A DNA stretch of 64,000 nucleotides from Kiloniellaceae bacterium (GTDB taxonomy: Bacteria; Pseudomonadota; Alphaproteobacteria; Kiloniellales; J153). The translations under genes and the position numbers were made by a program. Below are positions 1-9,852 of this stretch, piece by piece. The stretch's first letter is position 1. Every line of letters begins with the position of its first letter. The notes beneath the pieces are model-generated. The model did not search any database and was not told the DNA's origin. It was given only the letters and a program-made list of their open reading frames with translations. The stretch lies in NCBI GenBank assembly GCA_021776115.1, contig JAJFGN010000058.1:16381-80380 (forward strand), given 5' to 3'.

Positions 1-510
1 TGGCTATTGTACGCACCCTTACTGGTGCCTCAGGTCGCTTTCCTTTTCGGATTTCAGGTGGTCGCCGTACGCGCCGGTATCGATGGAACCTGGATAACCT
101 TGATCTGGAGTCACATCCTTTTCGTGCTGCCCTACGTTTTCCTGTCCTTGGCCGACCCCTACCGCACCCTAGACGAGCGCTACGCACGTGCGGCCATATG
201 TCTGGGGGCGCCGCCCAACAGAGTATTTTGGCGGGTTAAGTTCCCCATGCTTCTGCGGCCGATTCTCATCGCCTTCGCGATCGGTTTCGCGGTCAGCGTG
301 GCACAATATCTGCCCACACTCTTCGCCGGCAGTGGGCGCTTCGTCACCCTCACGACCGAGGCGGTCGCGCTGAGCGGCGGCGGCGACCGCCGTGTTGTCG
401 GTGTGTTTGCTTTTCTCCAGGCGGCCCTGCCGTTGCTCGTCTTCGGGATCGCCTTCGCTGTGCCGGCCTGGACCTTTAGGCACCGCAAGGCCTTGCGGAT
501 GGCGACATGA
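1..510 (+). CDS. ABC transporter permease, C-terminal part (5' end outside window)
   Basis: This is the last ~170 residues of an inner-membrane permease; the reading frame is open to the first base, so the true start lies upstream. Hydrophobic segments near residues 5-25, 30-45, 75-100 and 135-155 (counting from the Met at 7) are separated by a cytoplasmic EAA-like loop (YARAAICLGAPP then a KFP segment), the site that docks onto the ATPase. The stop overlaps the start of the ATPase gene by 4 bases, so the two are co-translated. The arrangement recalls the YnjC/ThiP type of double-length permease for binding-protein-dependent import. The substrate cannot be read from the sequence, and the binding protein would lie upstream of the window. 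Confidence 0.8.
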   Translation, partial: WLLYAPLLVPQVAFLFGFQVVAVRAGIDGTWITLIWSHILFVLPYVFLSLADPYRTLDERYARAAICLGAPPNRVFWRVKFPMLLRPILIAFAIGFAVSVAQYLPTLFAGSGRFVTLTTEAVALSGGGDRRVVGVFAFLQAALPLLVFGIAFAVPAWTFRHRKALRMAT

Positions 511-1301
511 GCCTAGAACAACCGCCGGCGGGAAACCCCGAAGCCCATGCCCAGACGCCAAAGCAGACGCTCAGACTGTGCGGTGTCGAACTCTGTCTGG
601 GAGAGCGGCGGCTGATCGGGCCGCTCGACCTAACCGTGGCGCCAGGTGAGATCGTGACGCTGATGGGACCGAGTGGGTGTGGAAAGTCGAGCCTGCTGGG
701 TTATCTCTGCGGAACCTTGGATCCCGCCTTTCACGGCGCAGGCCGGGTCCTGCTCGGGAGCGACGAGATATCGACGCTGTTGCCGGAGCGGCGCCGGGTC
801 GGCATCTTGTTTCAAGACGATCTGCTGTTTCCGCATCTATCGGTGGCTGAAAACCTGGCTTTTGGCCTGCCGTCCAGTGTTCATGGGCGCGCGGCGCGCC
901 GGGCGCGCATTATAGCTGCGTTGGCCGAGGCCGACCTGGAAGGCTTCGCGGATCGCGACCCGGCCACACTGTCGGGCGGTCAGCGGGCGCGAATCGCGCT
1001 GCTGCGGACCCTATTGGCGGCACCGCGCGCCCTGCTGCTGGACGAACCCTTCTCCAAACTGGACGCCGGTCTTCGTGATCGGGTGCGGCGTTTCGTCTTC
1101 GAGCATGCCCGTCTCAACGCTCTGCCGAGTCTATTGGTCACTCACGACCCGGCCGATGCCGAGGCGGCCGGCGGAAAAGTCTTCGAAGTTGGCGTGGGCC
1201 AGCGACACGAGGCGGGCCAGGGCCCAGGGCCGGCACCGCGATGCGCCCAGGAATACGCCGCCAAGGCCCCATTCGATCCTTCATTCCCAGCAAAGTCGTA
1301 G
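507..1301 (+). CDS. ABC transporter ATP-binding protein (YnjD-like)
   Basis: The nucleotide-binding subunit of the importer whose permease precedes it. At 264 residues it has every ABC landmark: Walker A GPSGCGKSS at 54-62, a Q-loop (LFQDD, about 101-105), signature LSGGQ at 155-159, Walker B LLLDE at 176-180, D-loop SKLD and the H-loop histidine at 213. There is no long regulatory C-terminal domain; the last ~40 residues are low-complexity and poorly conserved. The ATG overlaps the permease stop (ATGA). The closest familiar arrangement is E. coli ynjCD, whose substrate is not settled, so no substrate is assigned. Confidence 0.85.
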   Translation: MSLEQPPAGNPEAHAQTPKQTLRLCGVELCLGERRLIGPLDLTVAPGEIVTLMGPSGCGKSSLLGYLCGTLDPAFHGAGRVLLGSDEISTLLPERRRVGILFQDDLLFPHLSVAENLAFGLPSSVHGRAARRARIIAALAEADLEGFADRDPATLSGGQRARIALLRTLLAAPRALLLDEPFSKLDAGLRDRVRRFVFEHARLNALPSLLVTHDPADAEAAGGKVFEVGVGQRHEAGQGPGPAPRCAQEYAAKAPFDPSFPAKS

Positions 1302-1389
1302 CTTGGACAACTGGCCCAACGCGGCGTAAAGTGGCCGCCAACACGCGAGAAATCCGGTGCGGCCGGGTCTGGCAGGAGTCGAACGAACC

Positions 1390-1782
1390 ATGTACCTCGA
1401 GATAACCGAAGCGATCTGCGTCACAGTGAAGCCGGTCTACCTGGAAGACCAATCCTCGCCAATCGAGAATCATTTCGTTTGGGCCTACCAAGTCCAGATA
1501 GAGAACACCGGCACTGAGACCGTCCAGTTGCTCAACCGGCACTGGCGGATCACCGATACCATGGGCCGGCACCAGGAGGTGCACGGCGCCGGAGTCGTGG
1601 GAGAACAGCCGACCTTGGCCCCTGGCGAAAGTTTCGAGTACACCAGCGGCACACCGCTCACCACGCCCTCGGGGATCATGGTTGGCACCTATGAAATGGA
1701 GCGCGCGGACGGGCATCGGTTTGACGTCGCGATTCCGGCCTTCTCGCTGGATAGCCCGCATCAGCCGATCCAGTTGAATTGA
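1390..1782 (+). CDS. apaG: ApaG protein (Co2+/Mg2+ efflux-associated fold)
   Basis: A 130-residue single-domain ApaG protein with an immunoglobulin-like beta sandwich. Family signatures visible are YQVQIENTG, LLNRHWRITD, the V-x-G-x-GVVGEQP segment (residues about 69-76) and the late YEMERADG-x-x-F-x-V-x-IP-x-F block. ATG at 1390 is used because ApaG proteins begin within a few residues of this point; an upstream in-frame start at 1357 would add eleven unconserved residues. ApaG has been linked genetically to cobalt/magnesium resistance, but its molecular role is not firmly known. It stands alone here between the ABC genes and folE. Confidence 0.93.
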   Translation: MYLEITEAICVTVKPVYLEDQSSPIENHFVWAYQVQIENTGTETVQLLNRHWRITDTMGRHQEVHGAGVVGEQPTLAPGESFEYTSGTPLTTPSGIMVGTYEMERADGHRFDVAIPAFSLDSPHQPIQLN

Positions 1783-1866
1783 CGAAACCGGACCGGGGCA
1801 TGGCATCGCGCGCGGCGCGCAAGGCCCGCGCGGCAAGCCGTCTCATCGATTGAAGGTGGCGCGCAG

Positions 1867-2532
1867 GTGACGCAACTCCCCAAGACCAAGAAAGCCGCCG
1901 CGGGCGAGCCCCTCGCGAACCCGCCCAATCGCCCAACCGATCGCCCGACACGGGAAGCGGCCCTGGCGGCGGTCGAGGTCTTGCTGCGTTGGGCCGGCGA
2001 CAATCCGGAGCGCGAGGGATTGCGTGGCACGCCCGACCGTGTCGTGCGGGCCTACGAACAGTATTTCGCGGGTTATGATATCGACCCGAAGCAGCTTCTG
2101 GAACGCACCTTCGAGGAAGTCGAAGGTTATGACGAGATCGTTCTCTTGCGCGACATCCGTTTCGAATCGCACTGCGAGCATCACGTTATGCCAATCATCG
2201 GCAAGGCGCATGTCGCCTACCTACCGAGCAACCGGGTCGTCGGGATCAGCAAGCTGGTGCGCGTTGTCGATGCCTACGCGCGCCGTTTGCAAATTCAGGA
2301 AAAGATGACGGCACAGGTCGCCAATACCATTGAGGAAGTCTTGCGGCCCCAAGGTGTCGCCGTCGTGATCGAGGCGTCGCACCAATGCATGACAACGCGC
2401 GGCGTGCACAGGCCAGGATCGACCATGATAACCAGCCGCATGCTCGGCCGTTTCCGCAGCGACCCGCGCTCACGGCGCGAGGTCTTGTCCTTGATCGGCA
2501 ACGCGGGATCGGGACCGAGTGATTACGTCTAG
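1867..2532 (+). CDS. folE: GTP cyclohydrolase I
   Basis: Converts GTP to 7,8-dihydroneopterin triphosphate, the first step of tetrahydrofolate synthesis (and of some queuosine pathways); a cytosolic homodecamer. The 221 residues carry the zinc ligands Cys103 and His106 (in SHCEHH) and Cys174 (in [10 protein letters not shown]), with His105 and His172 as expected catalytic residues. The block [16 protein letters not shown] is the family signature. The first ~28 residues are a poorly conserved Pro/Arg-rich extension. The start is a GTG preceded by a GAAGGTGG ribosome-binding sequence. Confidence 0.96.
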   Translation: MTQLPKTKKAAAGEPLANPPNRPTDRPTREAALAAVEVLLRWAGDNPEREGLRGTPDRVVRAYEQYFAGYDIDPKQLLERTFEEVEGYDEIVLLRDIRFESHCEHHVMPIIGKAHVAYLPSNRVVGISKLVRVVDAYARRLQIQEKMTAQVANTIEEVLRPQGVAVVIEASHQCMTTRGVHRPGSTMITSRMLGRFRSDPRSRREVLSLIGNAGSGPSDYV

Positions 2533-2571
2533 CGCTTTCGCGCTTGAAAGTGACCGGAAGCGACGCTGACG

Positions 2572-4017
2572 ATGATCGAATTTCGACCCGTTGTCTTTAT
2601 CCTTGGAATCTTACTGTCGGTTTTAGCGGTTGCCATGATTATTCCCGCCGTGGTCGACGCCATGTTCGGGCACCCGGATTGGCAGGTTTTCACGGCGGCG
2701 GCCGGAGCGACGCTTTTCGTCGGCGTTGCGATGATCTTGACGGCGCGATCGGGCGGCTTCGCGTTTGCTCTGCGCGAAGCATTCCTGCTTACAAACCTGG
2801 CTTGGCTGGTTATCGCGATCTTCGGCGCTTTGCCGTTTGCGTTTTCCGAACTGGATTTAAGCGTCACCGATGCCTTTTTCGAATCGATGTCCGGCATCAC
2901 CACAACAGGTGCGACGGTTATCGTCGGCCTCGATTTCGCGCCGCCGGGTATTTTGCTTTGGCGGGCGATTCTGCAGTGGCTGGGCGGCATCGGTATCATC
3001 GTGATGGCGATCTCGATTCTGCCTATCCTGCGGGTCGGCGGTATGCAGCTTTTTCGGGTTGAGGCGTTCGAGACTGACAAGGTTCTGCCACGCGCAGCAC
3101 AGATCGCGGGCGGGATCGGGATCGTGTATCTGGCATTAACCGCGATCGCCGCGATCATTCTTTGGACGCTTGGCATGACCGGCTTCGATGCCGTCGCCCA
3201 CGCCATGACCTCGATCGCGACCGGCGGTTTCTCGACATCGGATCTCTCGCTCGCACACTTCGACAGCGCCGCGATCGATTGGTCGATATCTTTGTTCATG
3301 ATTCTGGGTAGCGTGCCCTTCGTGCTTTACCTGCGCTTGGTGCGCGGGAGTCCCGGTTTTTTTCTGCGCGATAGCCAGGTGCGCTGGATGCTGACCATCA
3401 TGGCGGCCGGGATATTGGCCGTTACGCTTTGGCTTTGGTGGTCGGGCACCATGAGCGCCGGTACGTCCTTGCGCTATGCCACGTTCAACGTGATCTCGAT
3501 CATGACCGGCACGGGCTATACGACCGCCGCCTTCGATACTTGGGGCGGCTTTGTCATGGCGATCATGTTTACCTTGATGTTCGTCGGCGGCTGCGCGGGA
3601 TCGACAACCTGCGGGATCAAGATATTCCGCTTTCAGGTTCTTTACGCGACGGCCCTGACCCAGATGAAGCGCCTGCTACAACCGCATGGTGTGTTCTTTC
3701 CCTACTATAACAATCGGCCGGTTTCGGAATCGGTGTCGGCCTCGGTCATGGCCTTTTTCTTCCTCTTTATCGGCAGCTTCGGCGTCTTGGCCATGGGGCT
3801 TGGCATGTTCGGCCTGGATTTCATCACCGCGGTTTCCGGCGCCGCCTCGGCGATCGCCAATGTCGGGCCCGGCCTCGGCGACATTATCGGCCCAAGCGGC
3901 ACCTACAGACCGCTGCCGGATGGGGCGAAATGGCTGCTTTCCATAGGTATGCTGCTCGGCCGGCTCGAGCTTTTCACGATATTGGTTCTCTTCATGCCGA
4001 TGTTCTGGCGCGGCTGA
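2572..4017 (+). CDS. trkH: Trk-type potassium uptake protein TrkH
   Basis: Membrane pore subunit of the Trk K+ uptake system, 481 residues, within the usual 480-485. Four selectivity-filter loops can be read in order: TTTGATV (about 109-115), ATGGFSTSD (about 219-227), TGTGYTTAA (about 311-319) and ANVGPGLGD (about 427-435); each Gly at the filter centre is conserved. Some ten hydrophobic helices surround them. TrkH normally works with the NAD-binding regulator TrkA, which is not in this window, so trkA must be elsewhere. It ends 10 bases from the convergent murI stop. Confidence 0.93.
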   Translation: MIEFRPVVFILGILLSVLAVAMIIPAVVDAMFGHPDWQVFTAAAGATLFVGVAMILTARSGGFAFALREAFLLTNLAWLVIAIFGALPFAFSELDLSVTDAFFESMSGITTTGATVIVGLDFAPPGILLWRAILQWLGGIGIIVMAISILPILRVGGMQLFRVEAFETDKVLPRAAQIAGGIGIVYLALTAIAAIILWTLGMTGFDAVAHAMTSIATGGFSTSDLSLAHFDSAAIDWSISLFMILGSVPFVLYLRLVRGSPGFFLRDSQVRWMLTIMAAGILAVTLWLWWSGTMSAGTSLRYATFNVISIMTGTGYTTAAFDTWGGFVMAIMFTLMFVGGCAGSTTCGIKIFRFQVLYATALTQMKRLLQPHGVFFPYYNNRPVSESVSASVMAFFFLFIGSFGVLAMGLGMFGLDFITAVSGAASAIANVGPGLGDIIGPSGTYRPLPDGAKWLLSIGMLLGRLELFTILVLFMPMFWRG

Positions 4018-4027
4018 GACCAGAAAT

Positions 4028-4900
4028 TTAACCGGCTAGGCCCGACGCCAGGCGCTCGAAACTCACCGCCCGGCCGAAAAATCGGGAGGCCAGCGGGTCG
4101 ATACGCGCCGGATCGCCGGTCGTGAAAAACCGGGGCTCGGGATTTGCGGGGTCCGGCGCGTCGAATTCCGGATGACGGGAGAGATAGCGCCCCAAGCTGT
4201 CGGCGACGATATCGGGTTGATCCAATATCTCGACTCCGGGAGGCAGGGCGGCCGCGAAGTGCGTGGCCACCAAGGGATAGTGCGTGCACCCCAAGATCGC
4301 GGTATCTGGCACGGACGGCTCCGTTCCGGCCCCAATTCCGATCAAGGAGGCGGCCACGAAACCCGCGACCATCCGTGCGATCTCGGCCTCGGGCGCATCG
4401 AGCTCGATCCGGTCGACCAGGCCCGCGCAGGCCTGTTGCAAGACCGTGACCGCCGGCGCGCGGAGGCCAATCTCATAACGGTACGATCCGCTCTCGACAG
4501 TGCGCCGGGTAGCATAGACGACAACGCTCTTCGCCTCGTGCGCCTGGCCGCTAGGCGGCGAAGTCACGTGCCAGGGTACCTTGGTGACCGCCTCGATCGT
4601 CGGCACGACCACGCCCAATATTCGGTTGTCGGGCGCGGCATGCGGCAACCAGGATTGCTGCAAGCGGCGCAGGGCAACCGCCGAGGCCGTGTTACAGGCC
4701 AGCAGCACCAAGCGGCACCCGATCGAGAACAACCGCTCCACGTTGTCGCGCGTGAGTTCGTAAATCGCCTCGACATCGCGGGCGCCATAGGGCGCGTGCG
4801 CGTGATCGCCTAGATAGACATAGCGATGTCCGGGAAGCCGGGCCGTAAGCGCATGGAGAATCGTGAGGCCCCCATGACCGGAATCGAATACGCCGATCAT
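4028..4900 (-). CDS. murI: Glutamate racemase
   Basis: Interconverts L- and D-glutamate to supply D-Glu for peptidoglycan. The 290-residue protein has the N-terminal FDSGHGG substrate loop (5-11) and the two catalytic cysteines, Cys69 in LACNTAS and Cys205 in LGCTHYP. The loop after the first sheet reads GDHAHAPYG, where most racemases have GD-x-A-x-xPYG, so the family pattern is kept. It is the last gene of a leftward block with the lipoprotein gene 12 bases upstream. Confidence 0.93.
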   Translation of the reverse strand: MIGVFDSGHGGLTILHALTARLPGHRYVYLGDHAHAPYGARDVEAIYELTRDNVERLFSIGCRLVLLACNTASAVALRRLQQSWLPHAAPDNRILGVVVPTIEAVTKVPWHVTSPPSGQAHEAKSVVVYATRRTVESGSYRYEIGLRAPAVTVLQQACAGLVDRIELDAPEAEIARMVAGFVAASLIGIGAGTEPSVPDTAILGCTHYPLVATHFAAALPPGVEILDQPDIVADSLGRYLSRHPEFDAPDPANPEPRFFTTGDPARIDPLASRFFGRAVSFERLASGLAG

Positions 4901-4912
4901 CCCGCCGGTGAA

Positions 4913-5512
4913 TTACAAGAGGTAAGGGAACAGAACCGTCTTGACGGTTTGTTCGAGCTGCTTGTCCAACTCGCCCATAATATCTTTTGCCATCTCGTAC
5001 CAAGCCTGGTCGCGCTCGCTCAGCGTAACGTCCTCACGCACGGAGCGGGAACGCACCGCTTCCGCCCGCGCCGAGGCGACAACCCGGCCAAGGGTATCTA
5101 CGATCCGCATCTCCACGGCGACCTTTGCATCGTACCTTTCGCTCTGGTCTTTCGTGACCAGCCCCGTCAGGCCGGTCGAGGTCTTGAGCGGCACGGCGAC
5201 AACGGAAGCGTCAAGGATCGCGAATTCCACACGGAACCCGGCCCCGGCCGCGACCAGACGGTCCGCCGGCCAACGCTGCGCCGCATCCGATAGGCGCGCC
5301 GGCATGAGATGATCGACATTGGGCGAAGTTCCCGGCGCCTGATATTTCAGCATCACCGTGACTTCGCTCACATCCAGGCGAATCGGAGTCTGGTCCTCGA
5401 AAGTGATCGGCGGGTAAACAGGGCGCGGAGGTGCGGGAGTCGTGCAAGCACCAAGCCAGAAAGGCACGGCCGCGAGAACCGCGACAAGAATTCGTCTGCG
5501 CATCGGAGGCAT
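4913..5512 (-). CDS. Predicted outer-membrane-directed lipoprotein, unknown function
   Basis: About 199 residues from the ATG at 5512; a second ATG at 5503 (MRRRILVAVL) is equally possible, and a longer frame to 5581 is less likely. A short signal peptide ends in the lipobox LGAC, so the mature protein would be a lipoprotein beginning at Cys. The body has no recognised catalytic motif. Its C-terminal helix (KDIMGELDKQLEQTVKT) could form a coiled coil. It lies between murI and hslO on the same strand. Function unknown. Confidence 0.75.
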   Translation of the reverse strand: MPPMRRRILVAVLAAVPFWLGACTTPAPPRPVYPPITFEDQTPIRLDVSEVTVMLKYQAPGTSPNVDHLMPARLSDAAQRWPADRLVAAGAGFRVEFAILDASVVAVPLKTSTGLTGLVTKDQSERYDAKVAVEMRIVDTLGRVVASARAEAVRSRSVREDVTLSERDQAWYEMAKDIMGELDKQLEQTVKTVLFPYLL

Positions 5513-5581
5513 ATTGAGCACCGTTCCTTGATCAAGCCGCGCCGCGGCACACCCGTTCCTTACGCGCCGAATCAGGCACAA

Positions 5582-6589
5582 TCAAGACGCATAGACTTGC
5601 TCCAGGGCGGAGGAGTCGAAGCGGTAGTCCTGGTTGCAGAACTGGCAGGACATGACGATCTCGCCGTCGACCTTGAAATCCTCGACCTCGGCCCGCGGCA
5701 AGGAACGCAGTGTTTCCTCCAGGCGCGTGCGCGAGCAACGGCAGCGCGCGACGAGGGGCCGGCGCCGAAAGACGCGAACTCCCTCCTCGTGGAAAAGGCG
5801 GAACAGAAGATCGTTGATCGGCAGGCCCCAATCCAGCAACTCACCGGGTGTACAGCTTGCCTGCAAAATCATGGCCCGGCGCCAATCCTCAGCCTCATCG
5901 CTATCTTCTGGCGGCACGCCGCTTAGATCCTCGTGCGATTTGCGGGGCGACCCGCCCTGATCCGGCAGGCGCTGCAGGATCAAACCACCGGCGCGCCAGG
6001 CCCCCTCGACCTTGCCGGCGGCGACGATCAGGCCACACTGGATTTGTTCCGATTGCTTGAAATAGTGCTGCAGGCAGTCGGACAGCGAATGCCCGGTCAA
6101 CTCGACGATCCCCTGATAACGCTCGGTGTGCTCGCCTTGATCGACCGTAAAGGCCAGATATCCGCCCCCAAGGACATCGGCGATGGCCAGGGGCCCGGCC
6201 CCGCCCGACGCGGCGTGGCGCGCTAATGCGGCCTCCAGTTTTTCCATGTCGAAGCCCGCGTACCCGCGCAGATGGCCCTCGGAAGTGGCGTCGGCGACCA
6301 TCATTTTGACCGGCCCGTCGCCCTTGGTCTGCAGCGTGAACACCCCGTCGTACTTCATCAGACTGGACTGCATGGCGGTCAGCGCCAGCATCTCGCCTAG
6401 CAGGGCCGCCAAGGCCGCGGGGTAATCGTGGCGCGAGACGATCTGGTCGAGCGAGTCCCCAAGGCGCACCAAATCGCCCCGAATGCCGGAGGATTCCAGG
6501 GTGAAGGTTTGAACCGCGTCGTAGTCTCGCGAAACCGGGTCCGCTTGCGCGGCGCCGGTCCGGGCTCGGTTTGGGCTCAAGTCATGCAC
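5582..6589 (-). CDS. hslO: Redox-regulated chaperonin Hsp33
   Basis: Cytosolic holdase chaperone activated by oxidation, which releases zinc and forms disulfides at a C-terminal switch. The switch is complete: CRC near residues 283-285 and CQFC near 315-318, matching the family C-x-C-x(27-32)-C-x2-C. The protein is 335 residues, longer than E. coli Hsp33 because of an N-terminal extension and an acidic linker (about 228-245). Its start overlaps the end of argF by 13 bases, so it is probably translated from the same message as argD and argF. argD-argF-hslO is a recurrent order in alphaproteobacteria. Confidence 0.95.
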   Translation of the reverse strand: MHDLSPNRARTGAAQADPVSRDYDAVQTFTLESSGIRGDLVRLGDSLDQIVSRHDYPAALAALLGEMLALTAMQSSLMKYDGVFTLQTKGDGPVKMMVADATSEGHLRGYAGFDMEKLEAALARHAASGGAGPLAIADVLGGGYLAFTVDQGEHTERYQGIVELTGHSLSDCLQHYFKQSEQIQCGLIVAAGKVEGAWRAGGLILQRLPDQGGSPRKSHEDLSGVPPEDSDEAEDWRRAMILQASCTPGELLDWGLPINDLLFRLFHEEGVRVFRRRPLVARCRCSRTRLEETLRSLPRAEVEDFKVDGEIVMSCQFCNQDYRFDSSALEQVYAS

Positions 6590-7494
6590 CAGTGAAGAAT
6601 GCCCTTTTGCGCGTGCAAGCGATTTTCCGCTTCGTCCCAGACGACGGACCGCGGCCCGTCGATGACGCCGGCCGTCACTTCGTCGCCGCGGTGCGCCGGC
6701 AGGCAGTGCATGAAGATCGCGTCCGGCTTGGCCAGGCCCATGAGTCGTTCGTCCACTTGGTAGGGCCGCAGAATGTTATGACGGCTGGGGCTGTTCTCTT
6801 CGTCACCCATGGACACCCAGGTGTCGGTGACCACGCAATCGGCCCCCGCGACAGCGGCTTCCACATCCGGCGTGACGACGATTCTGCCGCCCTCGGCCGC
6901 GGCCCAGTCGAGCACGTCCTGTGGCGGCATCAACTGCGCCGGGCAGGCCAGGCGCAACTCGAAGCGGAAACGCACGGCGGCCTGTATCCAGGACGCCGCC
7001 ATGTTATTGCCGTCGCCCGACCAAACGACCACCTTGCCCTCGATCGGGCCGCGATGCTCCTCGAAGGTCATCACGTCGGCCATCAGCTGGCACGGGTGGG
7101 TCCGGTCGGTCAGGCCGTTGATGACCGGCACGCTGGCGTACTCCGCCATTTCCAATAGGATCGCCTCGCTCGTCGTGCGAATCATGATGGCGTCGACATA
7201 ACGCGATAAGACCCGGGCCGTGTCGGCAACGCTCTCGCCCCGGCCAAGCTGACTCCCGTCCCGCTCCATCACAACCGCTTCACCGCCCAACTGGTGGATC
7301 GCGCGCTCGAAGGAGACCCGGGTGCGAGTCGAAGGCTTCTCGAAAATCATCGCGAGCGCCTTGCCGGCCAAGGGGCCGCTGGACCCTTCGCCACGCTTGA
7401 AAGCGGCGCCCCGGCCAAGCATGTCGCGCAAGGTCGAGGTATCGAAGTGCTCTAGGTCGAGGAAATGTCTCGCTTCAGGTACTTTGACTGACAT
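6577..7494 (-). CDS. argF: Ornithine carbamoyltransferase
   Basis: Forms citrulline from ornithine and carbamoyl phosphate in arginine synthesis; cytosolic trimer. Carbamoyl-phosphate site STRTR at 55-59, HPCQ near 133 and the ornithine-site motif [11 protein letters not shown] near 265-275 are all intact. At 305 residues it is the normal length. The gene starts 2 bases after the argD stop and overlaps hslO, which indicates a single transcript. Confidence 0.96.
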   Translation of the reverse strand: MSVKVPEARHFLDLEHFDTSTLRDMLGRGAAFKRGEGSSGPLAGKALAMIFEKPSTRTRVSFERAIHQLGGEAVVMERDGSQLGRGESVADTARVLSRYVDAIMIRTTSEAILLEMAEYASVPVINGLTDRTHPCQLMADVMTFEEHRGPIEGKVVVWSGDGNNMAASWIQAAVRFRFELRLACPAQLMPPQDVLDWAAAEGGRIVVTPDVEAAVAGADCVVTDTWVSMGDEENSPSRHNILRPYQVDERLMGLAKPDAIFMHCLPAHRGDEVTAGVIDGPRSVVWDEAENRLHAQKGILHWCMT

Positions 7495-7495
7495 C

Positions 7496-8674
7496 TCAGG
7501 CCGCCTCGGCCCAGCCGGCGCAGGTGCGCTCGATAAGTCCGATCGCCTCGTCGATCTGCGCGTCCTCGATCACCAGGGGTGGCAGGATACGCACAACATT
7601 CTCCGCCGCCGGCACGACCAGAAGACCGGCATCGCGCAATCTCGCCGCCATCTCGGTATTGGGTACGACGCACTTGAGGCCCAACATCAAGCCCTGGCCA
7701 CGCACCTCCCCCAGTATCGCCGGGAACCGCGCCACCATGGCCTCAAGCCTTTGGCGCAGATATGCCGCCTTGCGCACGACCTCCTCCAGAAACCCCTCTT
7801 TTAGAAGAACATCGAGCACGGCGTTGCCGACGGTCGTGCCCAGGGGGTTTCCACCATAGGTGCTGCCATGGGTCCCGGCGGTCATGCCGGCTGCGGCCGC
7901 CTCGCTCGCCACGAAAGCGCCGAGCGGAAACCCGCCGCCCAGTCCCTTGGCCAGGGCCATAGCGTCGGGCGCGATACCGGCCCATTCGTAAGCAAATAGC
8001 TTACCGGTGCGGCCCATGCCGCACTGGATCTCGTCAAACAACAGCAGCAACCCGAATTCGTCGCAGACCGCGCGTAAGCCGCGCAGGAAATCGGTGCTGG
8101 CGGCGCGTATGCCGCCCTCGCCCTGGATGGGCTCGACGAGAATAGCGGCGGTCTCATCCGTAATCGCGGCGCGCAACTCGTTCAAGTTGCCGAAGGCGAC
8201 CTGATCGAACCCGCCGGAGACCGGACCGAAGCCCTCCAGGTGCTTGGGGTTGTTGGCGGCCGAGAGAGCGGTCCAGGACCGGCCATGAAAAGCGCCGGTA
8301 AAGGTGATGACGCGGGTACGCTCCGGGCGGCCGTTATGATGATGGTACTTGCGCGCCAGTTTGATGACGCCTTCGATCGCCTCGGTGCCGGAATTGCAGA
8401 AGAACACGCGATCCGCGAAGCTGTGGGCGCACAAACGCTCGGCCAAGCGCTTGGCTTCGGGAATCTCAAACAGGTTGGAGACATGCCAAAGCTTTTGCGC
8501 CTGCTGTGTCAGGGCGGCGACGACATGCGGATGCGCATGACCCAAGGCGTTGACCGCGATCCCGGCCGAGAAATCGACGAATCGTCGCCCATCGGTCGCG
8601 TAGAGATAAGCTCCCTCGCCCCGCTCGAAAGCGAGAGGGGCCCGCGCATAGGTCGGCATCAAGGCTTCGGTCAC
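7496..8674 (-). CDS. argD: Acetylornithine aminotransferase
   Basis: PLP-dependent transfer of an amino group in arginine (and often lysine) synthesis. Class III aminotransferase landmarks are present: FFCNSGTEA for phosphate binding, [14 protein letters not shown], and the PLP lysine in [15 protein letters not shown] chose the GTG at 8674 because GGAGAAG sits five bases upstream; an ATG at 8659 (MPTYAR) is the alternative. A longer frame to 8788 lacks a ribosome-binding site and conservation. Predicted 392 residues, typical. First gene of the argD-argF-hslO block. Confidence 0.95.
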   Translation of the reverse strand: MTEALMPTYARAPLAFERGEGAYLYATDGRRFVDFSAGIAVNALGHAHPHVVAALTQQAQKLWHVSNLFEIPEAKRLAERLCAHSFADRVFFCNSGTEAIEGVIKLARKYHHHNGRPERTRVITFTGAFHGRSWTALSAANNPKHLEGFGPVSGGFDQVAFGNLNELRAAITDETAAILVEPIQGEGGIRAASTDFLRGLRAVCDEFGLLLLFDEIQCGMGRTGKLFAYEWAGIAPDAMALAKGLGGGFPLGAFVASEAAAAGMTAGTHGSTYGGNPLGTTVGNAVLDVLLKEGFLEEVVRKAAYLRQRLEAMVARFPAILGEVRGQGLMLGLKCVVPNTEMAARLRDAGLLVVPAAENVVRILPPLVIEDAQIDEAIGLIERTCAGWAEAA

Positions 8675-8812
8675 AGGACTTCTCCGAAACGTACAAAAAT
8701 CCACCCGGCGGCAGCCAAGAGCCCGGCCCGCCAGCGGAAAAAGGGCGGAACTATTCTCGCAATCCAAGGCCTTGTCAATCAAGGCCAATGAAGCTGAAAC
8801 CGGAGCCCGCCC

Positions 8813-9751
8813 CTAGTACACCCGCTCGACCGTGTAGCCGCCTTGGGTCAGGAGGCTTAGGAGACCCTTTTCACCCGGCAGGTGCAGGGCCCCGACGGCG
8901 ATAAAGGCGCCGCCCTCGCCTAAGCGCTCCGCCATGCGTTCCGCCATGGTCACATTGCGGTCGTCGTTGAAGCGGCGGAGAAACAACTCCATAAGCTCCG
9001 GCTGAGTTTCTCGCTGCGCCTGCATACGGGCGTAAATACCGCCGGTATCGCGGGCCAGATATTGCTGCGTCATCTCTTCGAACAGCACTTCGATCGTGGC
9101 GTTCTGCTCGATCGCGGAGGTGAGCATGCCGACCTGGCTGGCCTCGGGCATCTCGTTAAACAGGGCGATCTGCTCCTCCGGCGTCTCCAAGGCATGGACC
9201 GCCTTATCCTGGCGCGCCGCCTCGGCCTGCAAGCTTTGATCCATCGGCAGGCTGCCGCCGGCCGAGCGGGCCATCTCGCTGTCGGGAATGCTGAGAATCG
9301 ACGCGAGAGCCCAAGGTTTCAAGAGCCGCAGCTGCGCCGGGCCGAGACCGTAACGGCGGCCCGCCTCGGTCACCTTGGCGAAGCCCTCCGGACCCAGGAT
9401 CGCATCCAGCGTGCGCCCGTCTGACAGGACCATGGCCTGACCGATCTGCGCCCGGACTTGAGGGGTCATGATAATCTCGAAGGTCGCGCTCCGGGCCGAA
9501 TCGAAGGCCTCACGCACCGGCGCCGGCAGGGCCAAGACCCGCTCGTCGGTGATGTGAATGGTGCCCAGAAGGTAGTTGGGCGCCGCGTCTGGGGCGGCGT
9601 TGGCGGCCTGAACACGCCACAACAGCCCCTGACCGAAAGGAACCTCGCCGGCCCAAGCGACCGGCCGGCCGAAGGCCGCCAGCAGTAACAACAGTGGGGC
9701 GGCCAGGGCAAACGCGGCCCAACGGCGCAGATTCGGTGGAAATAGGAGCAT
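8813..9751 (-). CDS. TraB/GumN family protein, exported
   Basis: About 312 residues from ATG at 9751 (MLLFPP), which puts a signal peptide first (hydrophobic core AALLLLLAAF, predicted cleavage near AWA-GE). The family's two motifs are visible: LLGTIHI near the N terminus and GAFIAVGALHLPGEKGLL near the C terminus, with the GxxH/GxLH histidines proposed to bind metal in this Tiki-like protease superfamily. Proteins of this group are common in proteobacteria but their substrates are mostly unknown. It is transcribed toward argD, with a 140-base gap. Confidence 0.85.
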   Translation of the reverse strand: MLLFPPNLRRWAAFALAAPLLLLLAAFGRPVAWAGEVPFGQGLLWRVQAANAAPDAAPNYLLGTIHITDERVLALPAPVREAFDSARSATFEIIMTPQVRAQIGQAMVLSDGRTLDAILGPEGFAKVTEAGRRYGLGPAQLRLLKPWALASILSIPDSEMARSAGGSLPMDQSLQAEAARQDKAVHALETPEEQIALFNEMPEASQVGMLTSAIEQNATIEVLFEEMTQQYLARDTGGIYARMQAQRETQPELMELFLRRFNDDRNVTMAERMAERLGEGGAFIAVGALHLPGEKGLLSLLTQGGYTVERVY

Positions 9752-9852
9752 GGCCCTGCCTGTTACCTCGTCAAAAAACCCGTGAATCGGGGATTCGCGC
9801 CCCAATCTAGCCGCGCGAAGGTTGCTGAGTAGTTAGGCTTTTAGATGAGGTC